A DNA stretch of 49,106 nt from an uncultured Clostridia bacterium (GCA_904419075.1 CAJFQM010000014.1:1-49106); one strand, 5' to 3'; positions 23,413-32,463 are shown, numbered from the stretch's first letter. Translations and numbers: made by a program. The notes: a model not told the origin generated them from the letters alone.

Positions 23413-24048
23413 TTACAGACAACATTTTTCTTTCAGCGCGGAGAGGATTTCTTCAAATACCTCGTTCGGCGTTTTTCTTCCGTCTACCGCCCGTATTCTG
23501 TCGGGATATTCTTTTAAGAGTTTTTTATATCCTTCATAGACCCGCGTATGAAATTCCGTCCCCGCCTGTTCCATGCGGTCGTTTTCGTCGGCGCCGTGTT
23601 TTCTCAAAAAGGCTTCTTCCGGGGAAAGGTCTATAAAAATCGTGAGGTCGGGCAGATAGTTTTTGACGGCGTACGAGTTGATGTCCGCGATAAAATCAAA
23701 ACCCAATCCTCGCGCATAGGCCTGATAGGCGAAAGAAGAATCGATATACCGATCGCAAATGACGATTTTTCCTTCCTTCAACGCGGGCTCCACCCGATCG
23801 TGAATGTGCTGCACCCGCGCGGCCGCATATAAAAGTGCCTCGCATTCGTCCGTCATTTCTCCGTTCCTTCCGTCCAAAATAATCTCGCGGATGGATTCCG
23901 AAATTTTCCCTCCGCCTGGCTCTCTCGTGAAAATATGCGGAATTTTGTTCGCGGAAAGATAGTCCGCAAACATTTTCAGCTGCGTGGATTTTCCGCACCC
24001 GTCACAGCCTTCAAACGTGATGAATTTTCCTCGAATATAATTTTTCAT
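23413..24048 (-). CDS. tmk: Thymidylate kinase
   Basis: A 211-residue enzyme that converts dTMP to dTDP with ATP. The P-loop is EGCDGCGKST (about residues 13-22). The DR(Y/H) substrate motif is CDRYIDSSFAYQ. The lid and LPDLTIFID segment follow. The P-loop reads GCDGCGKS where GxDGxGKS is usual, so it is intact. The order tmk-holB-ricT mirrors the B. subtilis origin-proximal cluster. AAGGA precedes the ATG. Confidence 0.95.
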   Translation of the reverse strand: MKNYIRGKFITFEGCDGCGKSTQLKMFADYLSANKIPHIFTREPGGGKISESIREIILDGRNGEMTDECEALLYAAARVQHIHDRVEPALKEGKIVICDRYIDSSFAYQAYARGLGFDFIADINSYAVKNYLPDLTIFIDLSPEEAFLRKHGADENDRMEQAGTEFHTRVYEGYKKLLKEYPDRIRAVDGRKTPNEVFEEILSALKEKCCL

Positions 24049-24101
24049 ATAAGTAATCCTTATATCATGTAGTTATGAATATACAAATATTCAGTCGGTA
24101 G

Positions 24102-25430
24102 TTAGTCGATCTGCTTATCGGAATTTTCGGCGAATACGCAGATTTTTCCGTCTTGCAACCCGAAAACGTTATCGGCGGTTTTGAGGAGTCGGATTTTTTC
24201 CGCTGTGATTTTTTCGTTCGGAAACAGCAGCGGCGTGCACGGCGGAAACAATCCGCATGCGCGAGCGCAAATCCTCCCCTCCGCTCTTTCGAGTTCCACC
24301 CATTCCGTTTGAAAGGACGGGGCGGACAGACGGGGCGGAGGTACGGGAAAAGTTTGATTTGAAAGTTCTGCGGGATTTTTATTCCGTGAATCGGAGAGGG
24401 GAAAAAGGCGGAAACAGTCTTTCAAATATTTGCAAAGAAGAGAAAAGTCTCTGATTTTCGTGGCGGGGGAAAGATAGAACATCAGGAGGTTTCCGTCACA
24501 GAATTCCGCATAGACGCCCTTTTTTTCCAGATATTTTTCGACGAGGAAAGACGATTCTCCGAAACGCACGCAAAGTTTTGTCCAATCTCCGCCGAAATAG
24601 ATTCGGGAAGGATTTGACCGAATAAATCGAAGCACTTCCCTTTCGAGCTTCGGATTTTCCCGATATTTTACCGCGTATTCCACCGACGCCATGATCGGAT
24701 AGGAGGGACTCGTCGTCCGAAAAATGTCCACCGCCTCTTTCAGATCTTCCGCTTGTTTCAAAGTCCTTGCCGAAACGACGGCTCCCTGCGTCAAAGCCGG
24801 AAGGCTCTTATGTACTCCGTCTACCCAAAAATCCGCGTATGCGCCCGCATAGAGCTCTTTTTGCCTTCTGAGATGCCCCCCGTGCGCGCCGTCTATGAGA
24901 AGAAGTTTTTTCTCCCTGTCGCAAAGCTCCCTTAAAAAACCAAGCTCCGCAATGTTCCCGTAATAGTCGGGTGACGTCAGAAGAAGCGCCTCCGCCTGCT
25001 TCAATTTTTTTTCAATCTCTTCCCTGCATGGCTGTAACGGGATTCCTTCCGAACAGGGTATCTCTAAAAATACAGGTTTTATATTTAGAATTAAACAACC
25101 GTTTAAGACACTTTTATGGGCCGAGCGCGGCAGGGCGAGAGAGGTTATTTTGCTCGCTTTCAGCATGGAAAATATGCCCGACGTGCTCCCGTCGGTGAGA
25201 ATGAAGCTCGCCGAGGAATGAAGGAGCGCGGAAATATCTCTTTCGGCTTCCGCGATAACTCCTTTCGGGCAGGAAAGGTTATCCGAGTAGGATAATTCCG
25301 TGATGTCCCAATCTCCCGCTTTATGGCCGGGCGTATGAAAAGAAACATGCTTCTTTTTCGCGTGCGCGCGCAGCATGTTGTAAATTTTACAGCTCTTTAA
25401 GGTCCGTTTGTCGCAAAAAATTTTTTTCAT
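24102..25430 (-). CDS. PLP-dependent Orn/Lys/Arg decarboxylase-family protein (YaaO type)
   Basis: A 442-residue fold-type I PLP enzyme. The N-terminus has the family signature FHTPGHKAGDW (about residues 32-42). The active-site lysine is in WVDGVHKSLPALTQGAVV (about 207-224), and DGAHGGHL precedes it. The protein is shorter than canonical decarboxylases of about 480 residues. Its C-terminal domain contains a proline-rich stretch (PVPPPRLSAP). The substrate, whether arginine, lysine or ornithine, cannot be read from the sequence. It lies upstream of tmk, as yaaO does in B. subtilis. Confidence 0.85.
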   Translation of the reverse strand: MKKIFCDKRTLKSCKIYNMLRAHAKKKHVSFHTPGHKAGDWDITELSYSDNLSCPKGVIAEAERDISALLHSSASFILTDGSTSGIFSMLKASKITSLALPRSAHKSVLNGCLILNIKPVFLEIPCSEGIPLQPCREEIEKKLKQAEALLLTSPDYYGNIAELGFLRELCDREKKLLLIDGAHGGHLRRQKELYAGAYADFWVDGVHKSLPALTQGAVVSARTLKQAEDLKEAVDIFRTTSPSYPIMASVEYAVKYRENPKLEREVLRFIRSNPSRIYFGGDWTKLCVRFGESSFLVEKYLEKKGVYAEFCDGNLLMFYLSPATKIRDFSLLCKYLKDCFRLFPLSDSRNKNPAELSNQTFPVPPPRLSAPSFQTEWVELERAEGRICARACGLFPPCTPLLFPNEKITAEKIRLLKTADNVFGLQDGKICVFAENSDKQID

Positions 25431-25473
25431 GGTAGGAAATCGGGAAAAGGTGAAAACTCAAAAAACGGGAGGT

Positions 25474-26466
25474 TTACTCTCCCGTTTTCAGATTCGTTTG
25501 AATGAGATAATTGACGAAGGAAAGTCCCTCCCAACGGTTGTAATCCGAGGCCGCATCGCCGAAATCGAATAAAACAAGGTTGACGTTTTCCGCCGTGGGA
25601 ACCTTCTTTTCTTCCTCCGTCTCTTCGTCTTTGACCGTCTTATAATAATATATGTCGTTTTTGAGGTCTTCCATTCGGTCGTCGGGGCAGAGATTGATGC
25701 TGAATTTTCCCGTCTTTTCGAGTTTTTCGCCCGTCGTCGAATTTTGGAGATACAGCGTCGTTTCCTGCAATTCGACGACGCCCGATTCGAGATAACCGTT
25801 AAAATCGATGAAAGCCTGACGATAACCTTCGATTCGCGCAAGCTCTTTCACAATTCCTTCGCGAATTTCCGATTCTTTTTTGAATCTCTTGTCCTTTGTC
25901 TGCTTGATACGGGCACGGAAATCCGTTTCGATTTTCTGTTCGTCCGCTTCGCCCTTCGCATAATCGCCGCCGTAATAACCGTTGAGATATTCTTCCATCT
26001 CTTCGAGATAAACATCCATCTCGGCAGCTATATTATAATAACCGTAAAGGAATTGTTGAAGATAGGTGGGGTGGAAAGCGTTTCCTTCCGTGTCCGCATA
26101 CTCCGCGTCGGGATTTTCGACGTTCGCCGCAAACAGCGCGTCTCCTTCGCCGACCGAAAGCCGCGTTTGAAGAAGCGTTTCGCTGTATTCCTGACCCGTC
26201 GTGATGTCCGTCGAACTGATTTCCAAAATTTCATAGGAAAAAACGTCCTTCTCTTTTAAGGTGGTCGCATACGAATTGAATCGGCCGGTCGCGCTCGTTC
26301 CCGTGTAATTGAATATCGTAAAATTCTGCGCGTTCGTCACCCGCGTCGCCGTCATGGTGAAAACAAGACTCCACAATACTATCATGGCGACCGCTACGAG
26401 AATGATTTTTATCCAATCATAGGACAAAAGAATATTCAGACGTTTTTTTGTTATCTTTGCATCCAT
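25474..26466 (-). CDS. Membrane-anchored protein of unknown function
   Basis: A 330-residue protein with a single N-terminal transmembrane segment (about residues 19-40) preceded by basic residues, so the rest is probably outside the membrane. The body is acidic, rich in Tyr, Asp and Glu, with a helical charged region around 160-225 and no cysteine motif or catalytic signature I recognise. It may be co-transcribed with the decarboxylase gene 43 bp downstream. A 204-bp AT-rich gap (26467-26670) precedes it, with no clear promoter. Confidence 0.65.
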   Translation of the reverse strand: MDAKITKKRLNILLSYDWIKIILVAVAMIVLWSLVFTMTATRVTNAQNFTIFNYTGTSATGRFNSYATTLKEKDVFSYEILEISSTDITTGQEYSETLLQTRLSVGEGDALFAANVENPDAEYADTEGNAFHPTYLQQFLYGYYNIAAEMDVYLEEMEEYLNGYYGGDYAKGEADEQKIETDFRARIKQTKDKRFKKESEIREGIVKELARIEGYRQAFIDFNGYLESGVVELQETTLYLQNSTTGEKLEKTGKFSINLCPDDRMEDLKNDIYYYKTVKDEETEEEKKVPTAENVNLVLFDFGDAASDYNRWEGLSFVNYLIQTNLKTGE

Positions 26467-26670
26467 AAACGCTCCTTATTAGAGACTGAGTGCAGTATAT
26501 CTATATTCTATTAAATTTGTGTGTGCGAAACATGTCCGTATTGTGTATTTTTCTTAAATAATAAAAATGTAAATAAAAGTATAATAATTTAATAAATAAA
26601 GCTACCGTATATCAAATTAAAGAAAAATATTTTTGAATAATTCTATAAAATTTCACGGATAGGGTAAGAA

Positions 26671-28185
26671 TTATTTCTTCGGCTTCATGGTCGGGAAGAG
26701 AATGACGTCGCGAATGGTGGAGCTGTCGGTCAAGAGCATGACGAAACGGTCGAGCCCCATGCCCAGTCCGCCCGTCGGGGGAAGTCCGTATTCGAGCGCG
26801 TTGATGAAATCCTCGTCAACCTGTGCATCTTTGTTTCCTGCGGCGCGCTTGGCCTCCACCTGTTTTAACATTCTTTGTTTCTGATCGATGGGGTCGTTGA
26901 GCTCGGAAAATGCGTTGCCGTATTCGTGTCCGCAAATGAAATACTCGAAACGCTCCGTGAAAGCGGGATCCTCCGCTTTGCGCTTGGCGAGAGGGGAATT
27001 TTCTACGGGATAATCGTAAATAATCGTCGGCTGAACGAGCTTGTCCTCGACAAAGGCGTCGAAAAAGTCGATGAGGACGTGCCCTTTGGTGGAGTTCTCT
27101 CCGTGGGAGAGCTCTACGCCCTTTTCTTTCGCCGCCGCGCGCGCGTCCGCGTCCGATTTCCAATCCGCATAGTCTGCCCCCGAATATTTTTTGACCGCTT
27201 CCGCCATCGTCATCCGCGACCATTCGCCCATGTGGATTTCCGTACCCTGATAAGTAATATCGAGCGTCCCCGCCACTTTCAACGTGACCGTCTTATAAAG
27301 ATCCTCGATGAGGTCCATCATGTCAAAATAATCGCTGTACGCTTGATACATCTCTATCGACGTAAATTCGGGATTATGGAAAGCGTCCATTCCCTCGTTG
27401 CGGAAAATTCTGCCCACTTCGTAGACCCGATCCATGCCGCCTACGATCAGGCGCTTCAAATAGAGCTCCGTTTCGATGCGCATATACATGTCGATGTCCA
27501 GCGCGTTATGGTGCGTCTTGAACGGACGGGCGTCCGCTCCGATTTCCAGCGTCAGAAGAACGGGCGTGTCTACTTCCAGATAACCCTGTCCGTCGAGATA
27601 TGCACGAATCTCTTTGAGTATTTTCGAACGGGTCTCGAACGTCTTTCTGACATCCCGGTTCATGATTAAATCGAGATGGCGGAGACGGTATTTCAAATCC
27701 TGATTTTGCAGCCCGTTATATTTTTCGGGCAGGGGCAGGAGCGCTTTGGAAAGCATGACGAGTTCCGTGACGTGCACCGTCACTTCTCCCGTCTGCGTCC
27801 TGAATACAAAACCTTTGAACCCCACGATGTCCCCGATGTCGTAATCCTTTTTATAGGAAAGATAATTTTCCTCTCCTATATCCTGTCTCGTGACGTAAAT
27901 CTGAATCGAACCGCTCTTGTCCGCTATATGAGAAAAGGAAGCCTTCCCCATCACGCGGCGGGACATCATTCTTCCCGCCATCGAAACGGTCTTTCCTTCA
28001 TATGCTTCAAAATTCCCTTTCAGCGTCTCGGAATCCGCCGTCACCTCATACTTGGTATGCCCGTAGGGATTCTTACCCTCCGATTGGAGTTTTTGCAGCT
28101 TGTCGCGGCGGATTTTCGCCTGTTCGATGAGTTGTTCTTCCTCCGCCTGTCCGTCGGGGGCGGAATTTACTTTCTTTTCTTCCAT
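26671..28185 (-). CDS. lysS: Lysyl-tRNA synthetase (class II)
   Basis: A 504-residue class II enzyme that charges tRNA-Lys. It has an N-terminal OB anticodon-binding domain (about residues 50-170) with motif FSHIADKSGSIQIYV. Motif 2 lies around RIFRNEGMDAFHNPEFTSIEMYQAY, and motif 3 is GLGMGLDRFVMLLT near the C-terminus. AGAGAGG precedes the ATG. It follows greA in the same orientation; greA-lysS is a common pairing. The gap between them holds a tandem repeat. Confidence 0.97.
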   Translation of the reverse strand: MEEKKVNSAPDGQAEEEQLIEQAKIRRDKLQKLQSEGKNPYGHTKYEVTADSETLKGNFEAYEGKTVSMAGRMMSRRVMGKASFSHIADKSGSIQIYVTRQDIGEENYLSYKKDYDIGDIVGFKGFVFRTQTGEVTVHVTELVMLSKALLPLPEKYNGLQNQDLKYRLRHLDLIMNRDVRKTFETRSKILKEIRAYLDGQGYLEVDTPVLLTLEIGADARPFKTHHNALDIDMYMRIETELYLKRLIVGGMDRVYEVGRIFRNEGMDAFHNPEFTSIEMYQAYSDYFDMMDLIEDLYKTVTLKVAGTLDITYQGTEIHMGEWSRMTMAEAVKKYSGADYADWKSDADARAAAKEKGVELSHGENSTKGHVLIDFFDAFVEDKLVQPTIIYDYPVENSPLAKRKAEDPAFTERFEYFICGHEYGNAFSELNDPIDQKQRMLKQVEAKRAAGNKDAQVDEDFINALEYGLPPTGGLGMGLDRFVMLLTDSSTIRDVILFPTMKPKK

Positions 28186-28251
28186 AGATGAGCCTCTCTT
28201 AGTATGTCTTTACGGGAAAAGGGAACGGCGACGAAACCGCCGGGGTAATGA

Positions 28252-28354
28252 GTTAACGAGAATATCGGTCAACGGAGAACGTCGGTTAACGGAAACGTCG
28301 GTTAATGGAGACGTCGGTTAACGAGAACGTCGGTTAACGAGAACGTCGGTTAAT
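28252..28354. repeat. 16-bp tandem repeat, about 6.4 copies
   Basis: Units of the form GTTAACGAGAACGTCG lie at 28252, 28268 (17 bp), 28285, 28301, 28317 and 28333, with a partial copy at 28349. The last two full copies are identical; earlier ones differ by one to four bases. Each unit junction contains AACGTCGGTT, an interrupted dyad. It lies in the greA-lysS gap and has no spacers, so it is not CRISPR. Confidence 0.9.
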
Positions 28355-28380
28355 CAAAATAATGACGAAACCCGGAAGGG

Positions 28381-28422
28381 GGAAAGCGCGGGAAGGGCGG
28401 TTTGCCGCCCGCCGTGCTTTCC
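28381..28422. other. Imperfect hairpin between greA and lysS
   Basis: GGAAAGC (28381-28387) pairs with GCTTTCC (28416-28422), enclosing further GC pairs around GGGCGG/CCGCCC. There is no T run on either strand, so it could be an mRNA processing or stability element rather than a terminator. It lies 21 bp past the greA stop. Confidence 0.5.
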
Positions 28423-28443
28423 GTGCCGAAATTTGTCCGAAAA

Positions 28444-28911
28444 TCAGCTGATTTCGACGATTTTCAGTTTATAGGCTCCGTCGGGAGCGTTGATGAGAAC
28501 TTCTTCTCCGACCTTATGCTTCAAGAGCGCCGCGCCCACGGGGGATTCGTTGGAAATTTTGTTGTTCATCGCATCCGATTCCGTGGTACCCGTCAGCTCG
28601 TAGGTTTCGTATTCTTCGAGTTCCTCGTCGTATACCTTGACGGTGGAACCGATATGCACGAAGGACGTGTCGTCGTTCTCTTCGATGATCTGCGCGTTCT
28701 TGATTTTGTAGTCGAGCTCTACGATCTCGCCTTCGTTGGCGGACTGCTCGTTGCGGGCCGCGTCGTATTCCGCGTTCTCGGAAAGGTCGCCGTGGCTTCT
28801 CGCTTCTGCGATGCGTTCGATGATCTCCTGGCGTTTGGTGGTCTGCAAGTATTTAAGCCTTTCCACCGCCTCGTCATATCCCTTTTGTGTCATAAAAAAT
28901 TGGTCAGCCAT
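28444..28911 (-). CDS. greA: Transcription elongation factor GreA
   Basis: A 155-residue factor that stimulates RNA cleavage by backtracked RNA polymerase. The N-terminal coiled coil has the acidic tip region SHGDLSENAEYDAARNEQ (about residues 39-56), and the C-terminal FKBP-like domain ends in SPVGAALLKHKVGEEVLI. Length and motifs are normal. It is preceded by a structured leader with an internal terminator (28981-29061) and the promoter 29063-29091. Confidence 0.97.
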   Translation of the reverse strand: MADQFFMTQKGYDEAVERLKYLQTTKRQEIIERIAEARSHGDLSENAEYDAARNEQSANEGEIVELDYKIKNAQIIEENDDTSFVHIGSTVKVYDEELEEYETYELTGTTESDAMNNKISNESPVGAALLKHKVGEEVLINAPDGAYKLKIVEIS

Positions 28912-28980
28912 AAAAATACCTCCGTCTTATGGTGCTTGCTGTCCGTGCCCGAGTCGCCCGTTTTCCGCAAAAATACATGC

Positions 28981-29061
28981 AAAAAAGCGTTCTCTTCGGG
29001 AACGTTAAAAATACAACCGTGACTTCGTTTCAAAGCCACGGCCAAAGTATTTCAATACTTT
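28981..29061 (-). promoter_or_regulatory. greA leader with an internal intrinsic terminator
   Basis: Minus-strand order from the start site is as follows. First is a hairpin 29055-29061 with 29044-29050. Second is a hairpin of CCGTGGCTT type (29033-29041 with 29017-29025). Third is a 5-bp GC-rich stem (29000-29004 with 28988-28992) followed by six U. The third is a terminator ahead of greA, so expression may be attenuated. Confidence 0.6.
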
Positions 29062-29062
29062 T

Positions 29063-29091
29063 ATTATACCTTATTTATCGTCCTTTGTCAA
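29063..29091 (-). promoter_or_regulatory. Promoter of greA(-lysS)
   Basis: Perfect minus-strand TTGACA (29086-29091), 17-bp spacer, perfect TATAAT (29063-29068). It lies about 150 nt ahead of greA. Confidence 0.8.
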
Positions 29092-29118
29092 TCAAAAAAT
29101 AACAGGGTACGACGATAA

Positions 29119-30288
29119 TTATTTGAATTGCTTCATAAATTTGGAAATGCGTCGGAAGGCCTCCAAAAGCGCTCCCGTTCCCGTTGCGTAGGAAATCCGC
29201 ACGCAGTTTTCCCCGAACTTGCCGAACGCGCTTCCCGGCACGACGGCGACCTTTTGTTCCTTCAAGAGCCTGTTTGCAAATTCCTCGCCCGAAAGAGAGG
29301 ATTCCTTGACCGAGGGGAACGCATAAAACGCGCCGTGCGGGGGAAAACAGGTCAGCCCCGCCCCGCGGAGCGCCTCCAATACGAAACGGCGCCTGCGGTC
29401 GTACGAGTCCCGCATTTCCTCCACCGCCGCAAAGTCGTCGGAAAAGCCGTCCTTTAACGCTTCTATCGCCGCATACTGCGCCGTGATGGGCGCGCACAGT
29501 ACGGTGTATTGATGAATTTTGAAAACGGCGAGGTCGATGTCCGCGGGCGCGCAGACGTATCCGAGACGCCAGCCCGTCATTGCGAACGCTTTGGAAAATC
29601 CGCCCACGTATACCGTGCGCTCCTTCATTCCGGGCAGGGACGCAAAGGAAACGTGCTTTTGTCCGTAGGTCAACTCCGCATAAATTTCGTCCGACACGAC
29701 GAGAAGGTCGTGCTTTTCGACCACGGCCGCGATTTTTTCGAGCGCCGCTCTGTCCGCGATCGCGCCCGTCGGGTTATTCGGATAGGTGAGAATGAGGATC
29801 TTGGAACGGGGCGTAATCGCCGCTTCCAACGCTTCTTGCGTCGGCAGGAATCCGTCTTCCTCCCTGCATTCCACCGAGACGGGCACTCCGTCCGAAAGCA
29901 GTGCGCACGGCGCATAAGATACATAGGCGGGGTCGGGAATGAGAATCTCGTCTCCCGGCTCCGTGCATGCCCTCAAAACGAGATCGATCGCCTCGCTGGC
30001 GCCTACCGTCACGAGAATATGCTTTGGGTCATAGGTGAGAGAAAAACGGGTTTCGAGATAGCGCGAAATCAACTCCAAAAGGGGCGCCATGCCGCGGTTT
30101 GCCGTGTACTGCGTGTAACCCTTCTGAATGGAAGAAATCGCCGCCGAACGCACCGGCCACGGCGTGACAAAATCCGGTTCGCCTACGCCGAGGGAAATCG
30201 CGCCTTCTGTCTCGCGTACGATATCGAAAAATTTCCGGATTCCGCTCGGCTGTAAAATTCTGGTTTTTTGGTTTACAAAATTGCGCAT
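29119..30288 (-). CDS. PLP-dependent aminotransferase (class I/II, YugH-like)
   Basis: An enzyme of about 389 residues. It has GVGEPDFVTP near the N-terminus, YPNNPTGA, the DEIY aspartate/tyrosine pair, the PLP lysine in GGFSKAFAMTGWRLGY, and the C-terminal substrate arginine in CVRISYATG. The start is uncertain: ATG 30288 fits family alignments, but in-frame ATGs at 30306 and 30327 would overlap the lrp gene, and none has a strong ribosome binding site. The adjacent Lrp-type regulator is the usual partner of such aminotransferases (yugG-yugH in B. subtilis). Aspartate or alanine-type substrates are likely. Confidence 0.9.
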   Translation of the reverse strand: MRNFVNQKTRILQPSGIRKFFDIVRETEGAISLGVGEPDFVTPWPVRSAAISSIQKGYTQYTANRGMAPLLELISRYLETRFSLTYDPKHILVTVGASEAIDLVLRACTEPGDEILIPDPAYVSYAPCALLSDGVPVSVECREEDGFLPTQEALEAAITPRSKILILTYPNNPTGAIADRAALEKIAAVVEKHDLLVVSDEIYAELTYGQKHVSFASLPGMKERTVYVGGFSKAFAMTGWRLGYVCAPADIDLAVFKIHQYTVLCAPITAQYAAIEALKDGFSDDFAAVEEMRDSYDRRRRFVLEALRGAGLTCFPPHGAFYAFPSVKESSLSGEEFANRLLKEQKVAVVPGSAFGKFGENCVRISYATGTGALLEAFRRISKFMKQFK

Positions 30289-30298
30289 ATAATTATAT

Positions 30299-30787
30299 TT
30301 ACGCATGTACGGAAAGTCTTTTGTCATGGAGACGTTCCGTAAGAACTCCTTCTATTTTATACTTTTTCAAAATGAAGTGGGTCGCCGTACTCAGCACCCC
30401 TTCAAACGTCGAAATACACTCCGACACGAACCGCGCGACCTTTCTGAGCGACGCTCCCTCCACGAATACCGCCAGATCGTAGCCGCCGCTCATGAGATAT
30501 ACGCCCTTGACTTCGGAATATTCCGCGATTTCACGGGCAATTCCGTCGAAGCCCTCGCCCTTTTTCGGAGCGACTTTGACCTCTATGAGCGCCTCTACCC
30601 GCCTTTCGTCCTGTTCGTCCGTGTGCACGATTGTCATGTATTTCACGATAAGGCCCCGCTCTTCCAAAGAACGTATGAGCGAAGAAATTGTTTCCGGCTC
30701 CTCCTGCAACATGGAAGCGATGGCTTCGGGCGTCAGTCGCGCGTCGGCCGAAAGAATGGAGAGAACGGATTTTTCGAGTTCCGTCAT
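30299..30787 (-). CDS. Lrp/AsnC-family transcriptional regulator
   Basis: A 162-residue protein. An N-terminal winged helix-turn-helix (about residues 4-48, ISSLIRSLEERGLIVKY) is followed by a ligand-sensing RAM domain (about 65-140, VKGVYLMSGGYDLAVFVEG). These regulators respond to amino acids and usually control the neighbouring transport or metabolic gene, here the aminotransferase, whose frame begins at or just inside the end of this gene. A GGAGG-type ribosome binding site precedes ATG 30787. Confidence 0.9.
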   Translation of the reverse strand: MTELEKSVLSILSADARLTPEAIASMLQEEPETISSLIRSLEERGLIVKYMTIVHTDEQDERRVEALIEVKVAPKKGEGFDGIAREIAEYSEVKGVYLMSGGYDLAVFVEGASLRKVARFVSECISTFEGVLSTATHFILKKYKIEGVLTERLHDKRLSVHA

Positions 30788-30818
30788 AAAAGTTTCCTCC
30801 TCAATATATAAGTATTGC

Positions 30819-31076
30819 TTATAAAATTATGTTTTCGAGAAACAGCTGGTCGTAATCGAATTCCTCTATGAAATCGCGGGAAGTGAACTTGACGTGATTG
30901 AATTTCGCAAAGTTGAAAATATGCGTCTTCAACAGCACGGGCGTGGGGATATCCAGCTCGTGGCAAATATCCGCGAGATAGTCGAAAAAGCGGGAATACG
31001 TGAGGCGTTCCTCTTTCTCATAGACGAATTGTTTTCGGATTTTTCCTGCGGTAATGAGTTTTGCCCAAATCTTCAT
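30819..31076 (-). CDS. Small protein of unknown function, possibly from a leaderless mRNA
   Basis: An 85-residue protein starting at ATG 31076. It is rich in Phe, Lys and aromatic residues, with no signal peptide, and the regular pattern of a small folded soluble protein. The frame stays open far upstream, but the promoter at 31083-31111 places the transcript start at or next to this ATG. It lies 31 bp before lrp in the same orientation and may be the first gene of that operon. I do not recognise the family. Confidence 0.7.
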   Translation of the reverse strand: MKIWAKLITAGKIRKQFVYEKEERLTYSRFFDYLADICHELDIPTPVLLKTHIFNFAKFNHVKFTSRDFIEEFDYDQLFLENIIL

Positions 31077-31082
31077 GCTTCT

Positions 31083-31111
31083 ATTATACAGGAAATTCCC
31101 GAAAAAGTAAA
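31083..31111 (-). promoter_or_regulatory. Promoter with start site at the ATG of the 30819-31076 gene
   Basis: Minus-strand TTTACT (31106-31111), 17-bp spacer, TATAAT (31083-31088). The -10 ends 6 bp before the ATG, so the mRNA would have no leader. Confidence 0.6.
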
Positions 31112-31116
31112 CAAAA

Positions 31117-31144
31117 AAAGGGCACTTGAAAAGACGTGCCCTTT
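31117..31144 (-). terminator. Terminator of the natB-side operon
   Basis: A 9-bp stem AAAGGGCAC/GTGCCCTTT (31117-31125 with 31136-31144), followed on the minus strand by a T run. It abuts the -35 box of the next promoter. Confidence 0.8.
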
Positions 31145-31166
31145 CATCCGTTGCCGTCCTTTTTCG

Positions 31167-31209
31167 AACGGGCGTGCCGCGGTTTATTAAAAACCGCGGC
31201 ACGCCCGTT
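31167..31209. terminator. Perfect 19-bp hairpin downstream of the natB gene
   Basis: Arms 31167-31185 and 31191-31209 pair perfectly around a 5-nt loop. It lies between the natB stop and the terminator at 31117-31144. It has no strong T run, so it may act as an RNase barrier or as half of a double terminator. Confidence 0.6.
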
Positions 31210-31287
31210 TCAAACGCATGGCGGCGGGTGTACTGATAACTGACGCACCGCGACAACTTATTGAATGCGTTGCGGTTATCGGCGCGA

Positions 31288-32463
31288 TTATTTATTGAAC
31301 ATGATTTTTTCGTTATCGAACATCTTTGCGAGCGCAAACGCGAGCAGCAGCGCCACGACGAGATTGGACGCGATGGTGATGATTACGTTCAGCGGCGACG
31401 CGGCGAACGAGAAGATTCCGCTCATGGCGCGGGCGCTGTTATAGAGGGGAATGAGATACCAGAAGAACGCGCCTGCCGACCCCGAAGTGAACATCGTGCT
31501 GACGCCCAAAAGCACGACCAGAATCATCAGGGGGCCGATCATGTTGGTTGCTTCCTTTACGCTCTTCGCGAATGCGGAGATGAGCGAAATCAACGCGACG
31601 ATGACGAGCACCGACGACAGGACGATTCCGAGGAGCATGATATAATCGCTCGCGGTATAGACCATTGCGCTTATATTGCCGCTGCCTCCCATGAGTTTGG
31701 GCAGGGAAAGAATGATTCCCAAAAAGCTGCATATGCCGCTGATGAGGGACAACGTACTCAGAGCGATGATTTTTCCGATGGCGATATGGCTGCGCTTGAC
31801 GGGCGTCACGAGCATGGTCGCAAACGTACCCCGTTCCTTTTCGCCCGCAATCGATTCCGGCGCAACCGCCATACAGCCCGAGAACAGGAACACGAGTACG
31901 AGCATGGGGCCGATCATCGAGAACATCATTCCCGTGACGTCTTTATCCGTCGCAAGGTCTCCGTCCAGAGGGTTGCCGATCTGGAACCAGCCTTCCGAGG
32001 GCTGCTGGAAGAGTTCGAGCGTCGCGGAAAACAGCTGAAACGCCGACGAGGATTCCGAACGGACGCTGTTATAGTACAGATCGTATTGGGGAATTTCGTC
32101 CGAAGTGCCGTTTTTCACCGCGTTGTATTTTTCTTCGAAATCCTCCGGAAATACCGCGACGAGGTCGGTTTTCTGATCCTGCACCTGTGTTTTTACGTTC
32201 TCCAAATCTTCCGTTGAAGTCTCTATGAGATTGACGTTTTCCAGCTCTTCGAAGGGGGCTTTGAACGAATCGGGCATGTTTACCGTATGCACCTGATACA
32301 CGTAGTTTTCGTCCGTTCCGCCGATTTGGGAAAATATTCCGTTCCCCAAAAAGGAATAAATGATATAGATGAGCACCCCCGGCAGTATCAGCGCCAGCAC
32401 GAGCCTTCTGTCCTTGAAAAAGCGGGAAAACTCCTTTTTCATGATCGTCCAGATATTTTTCAT
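31288..32463 (-). CDS. natB: ABC-2 type transporter permease (NatB-like)
   Basis: A 391-residue membrane subunit. The first helix (about 22-42) is followed by a large extracytoplasmic domain (about 45-180), then five or six helices, with AGEKERGTFATMLVTPV in the typical coupling position (about 208-224). This is the NatB/YhaP layout of ABC-2 exporters that pump out sodium or peptides and antibiotics. Its ATG overlaps the stop of the ATPase gene (ATGA), so the two are translationally coupled. The substrate cannot be inferred. Confidence 0.88.
   Translation of the reverse strand: MKNIWTIMKKEFSRFFKDRRLVLALILPGVLIYIIYSFLGNGIFSQIGGTDENYVYQVHTVNMPDSFKAPFEELENVNLIETSTEDLENVKTQVQDQKTDLVAVFPEDFEEKYNAVKNGTSDEIPQYDLYYNSVRSESSSAFQLFSATLELFQQPSEGWFQIGNPLDGDLATDKDVTGMMFSMIGPMLVLVFLFSGCMAVAPESIAGEKERGTFATMLVTPVKRSHIAIGKIIALSTLSLISGICSFLGIILSLPKLMGGSGNISAMVYTASDYIMLLGIVLSSVLVIVALISLISAFAKSVKEATNMIGPLMILVVLLGVSTMFTSGSAGAFFWYLIPLYNSARAMSGIFSFAASPLNVIITIASNLVVALLLAFALAKMFDNEKIMFNK

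Noticed and set aside
28252..28354. CRISPR array
   Set aside because: The 16-bp units abut one another with no spacers and there are no cas genes.
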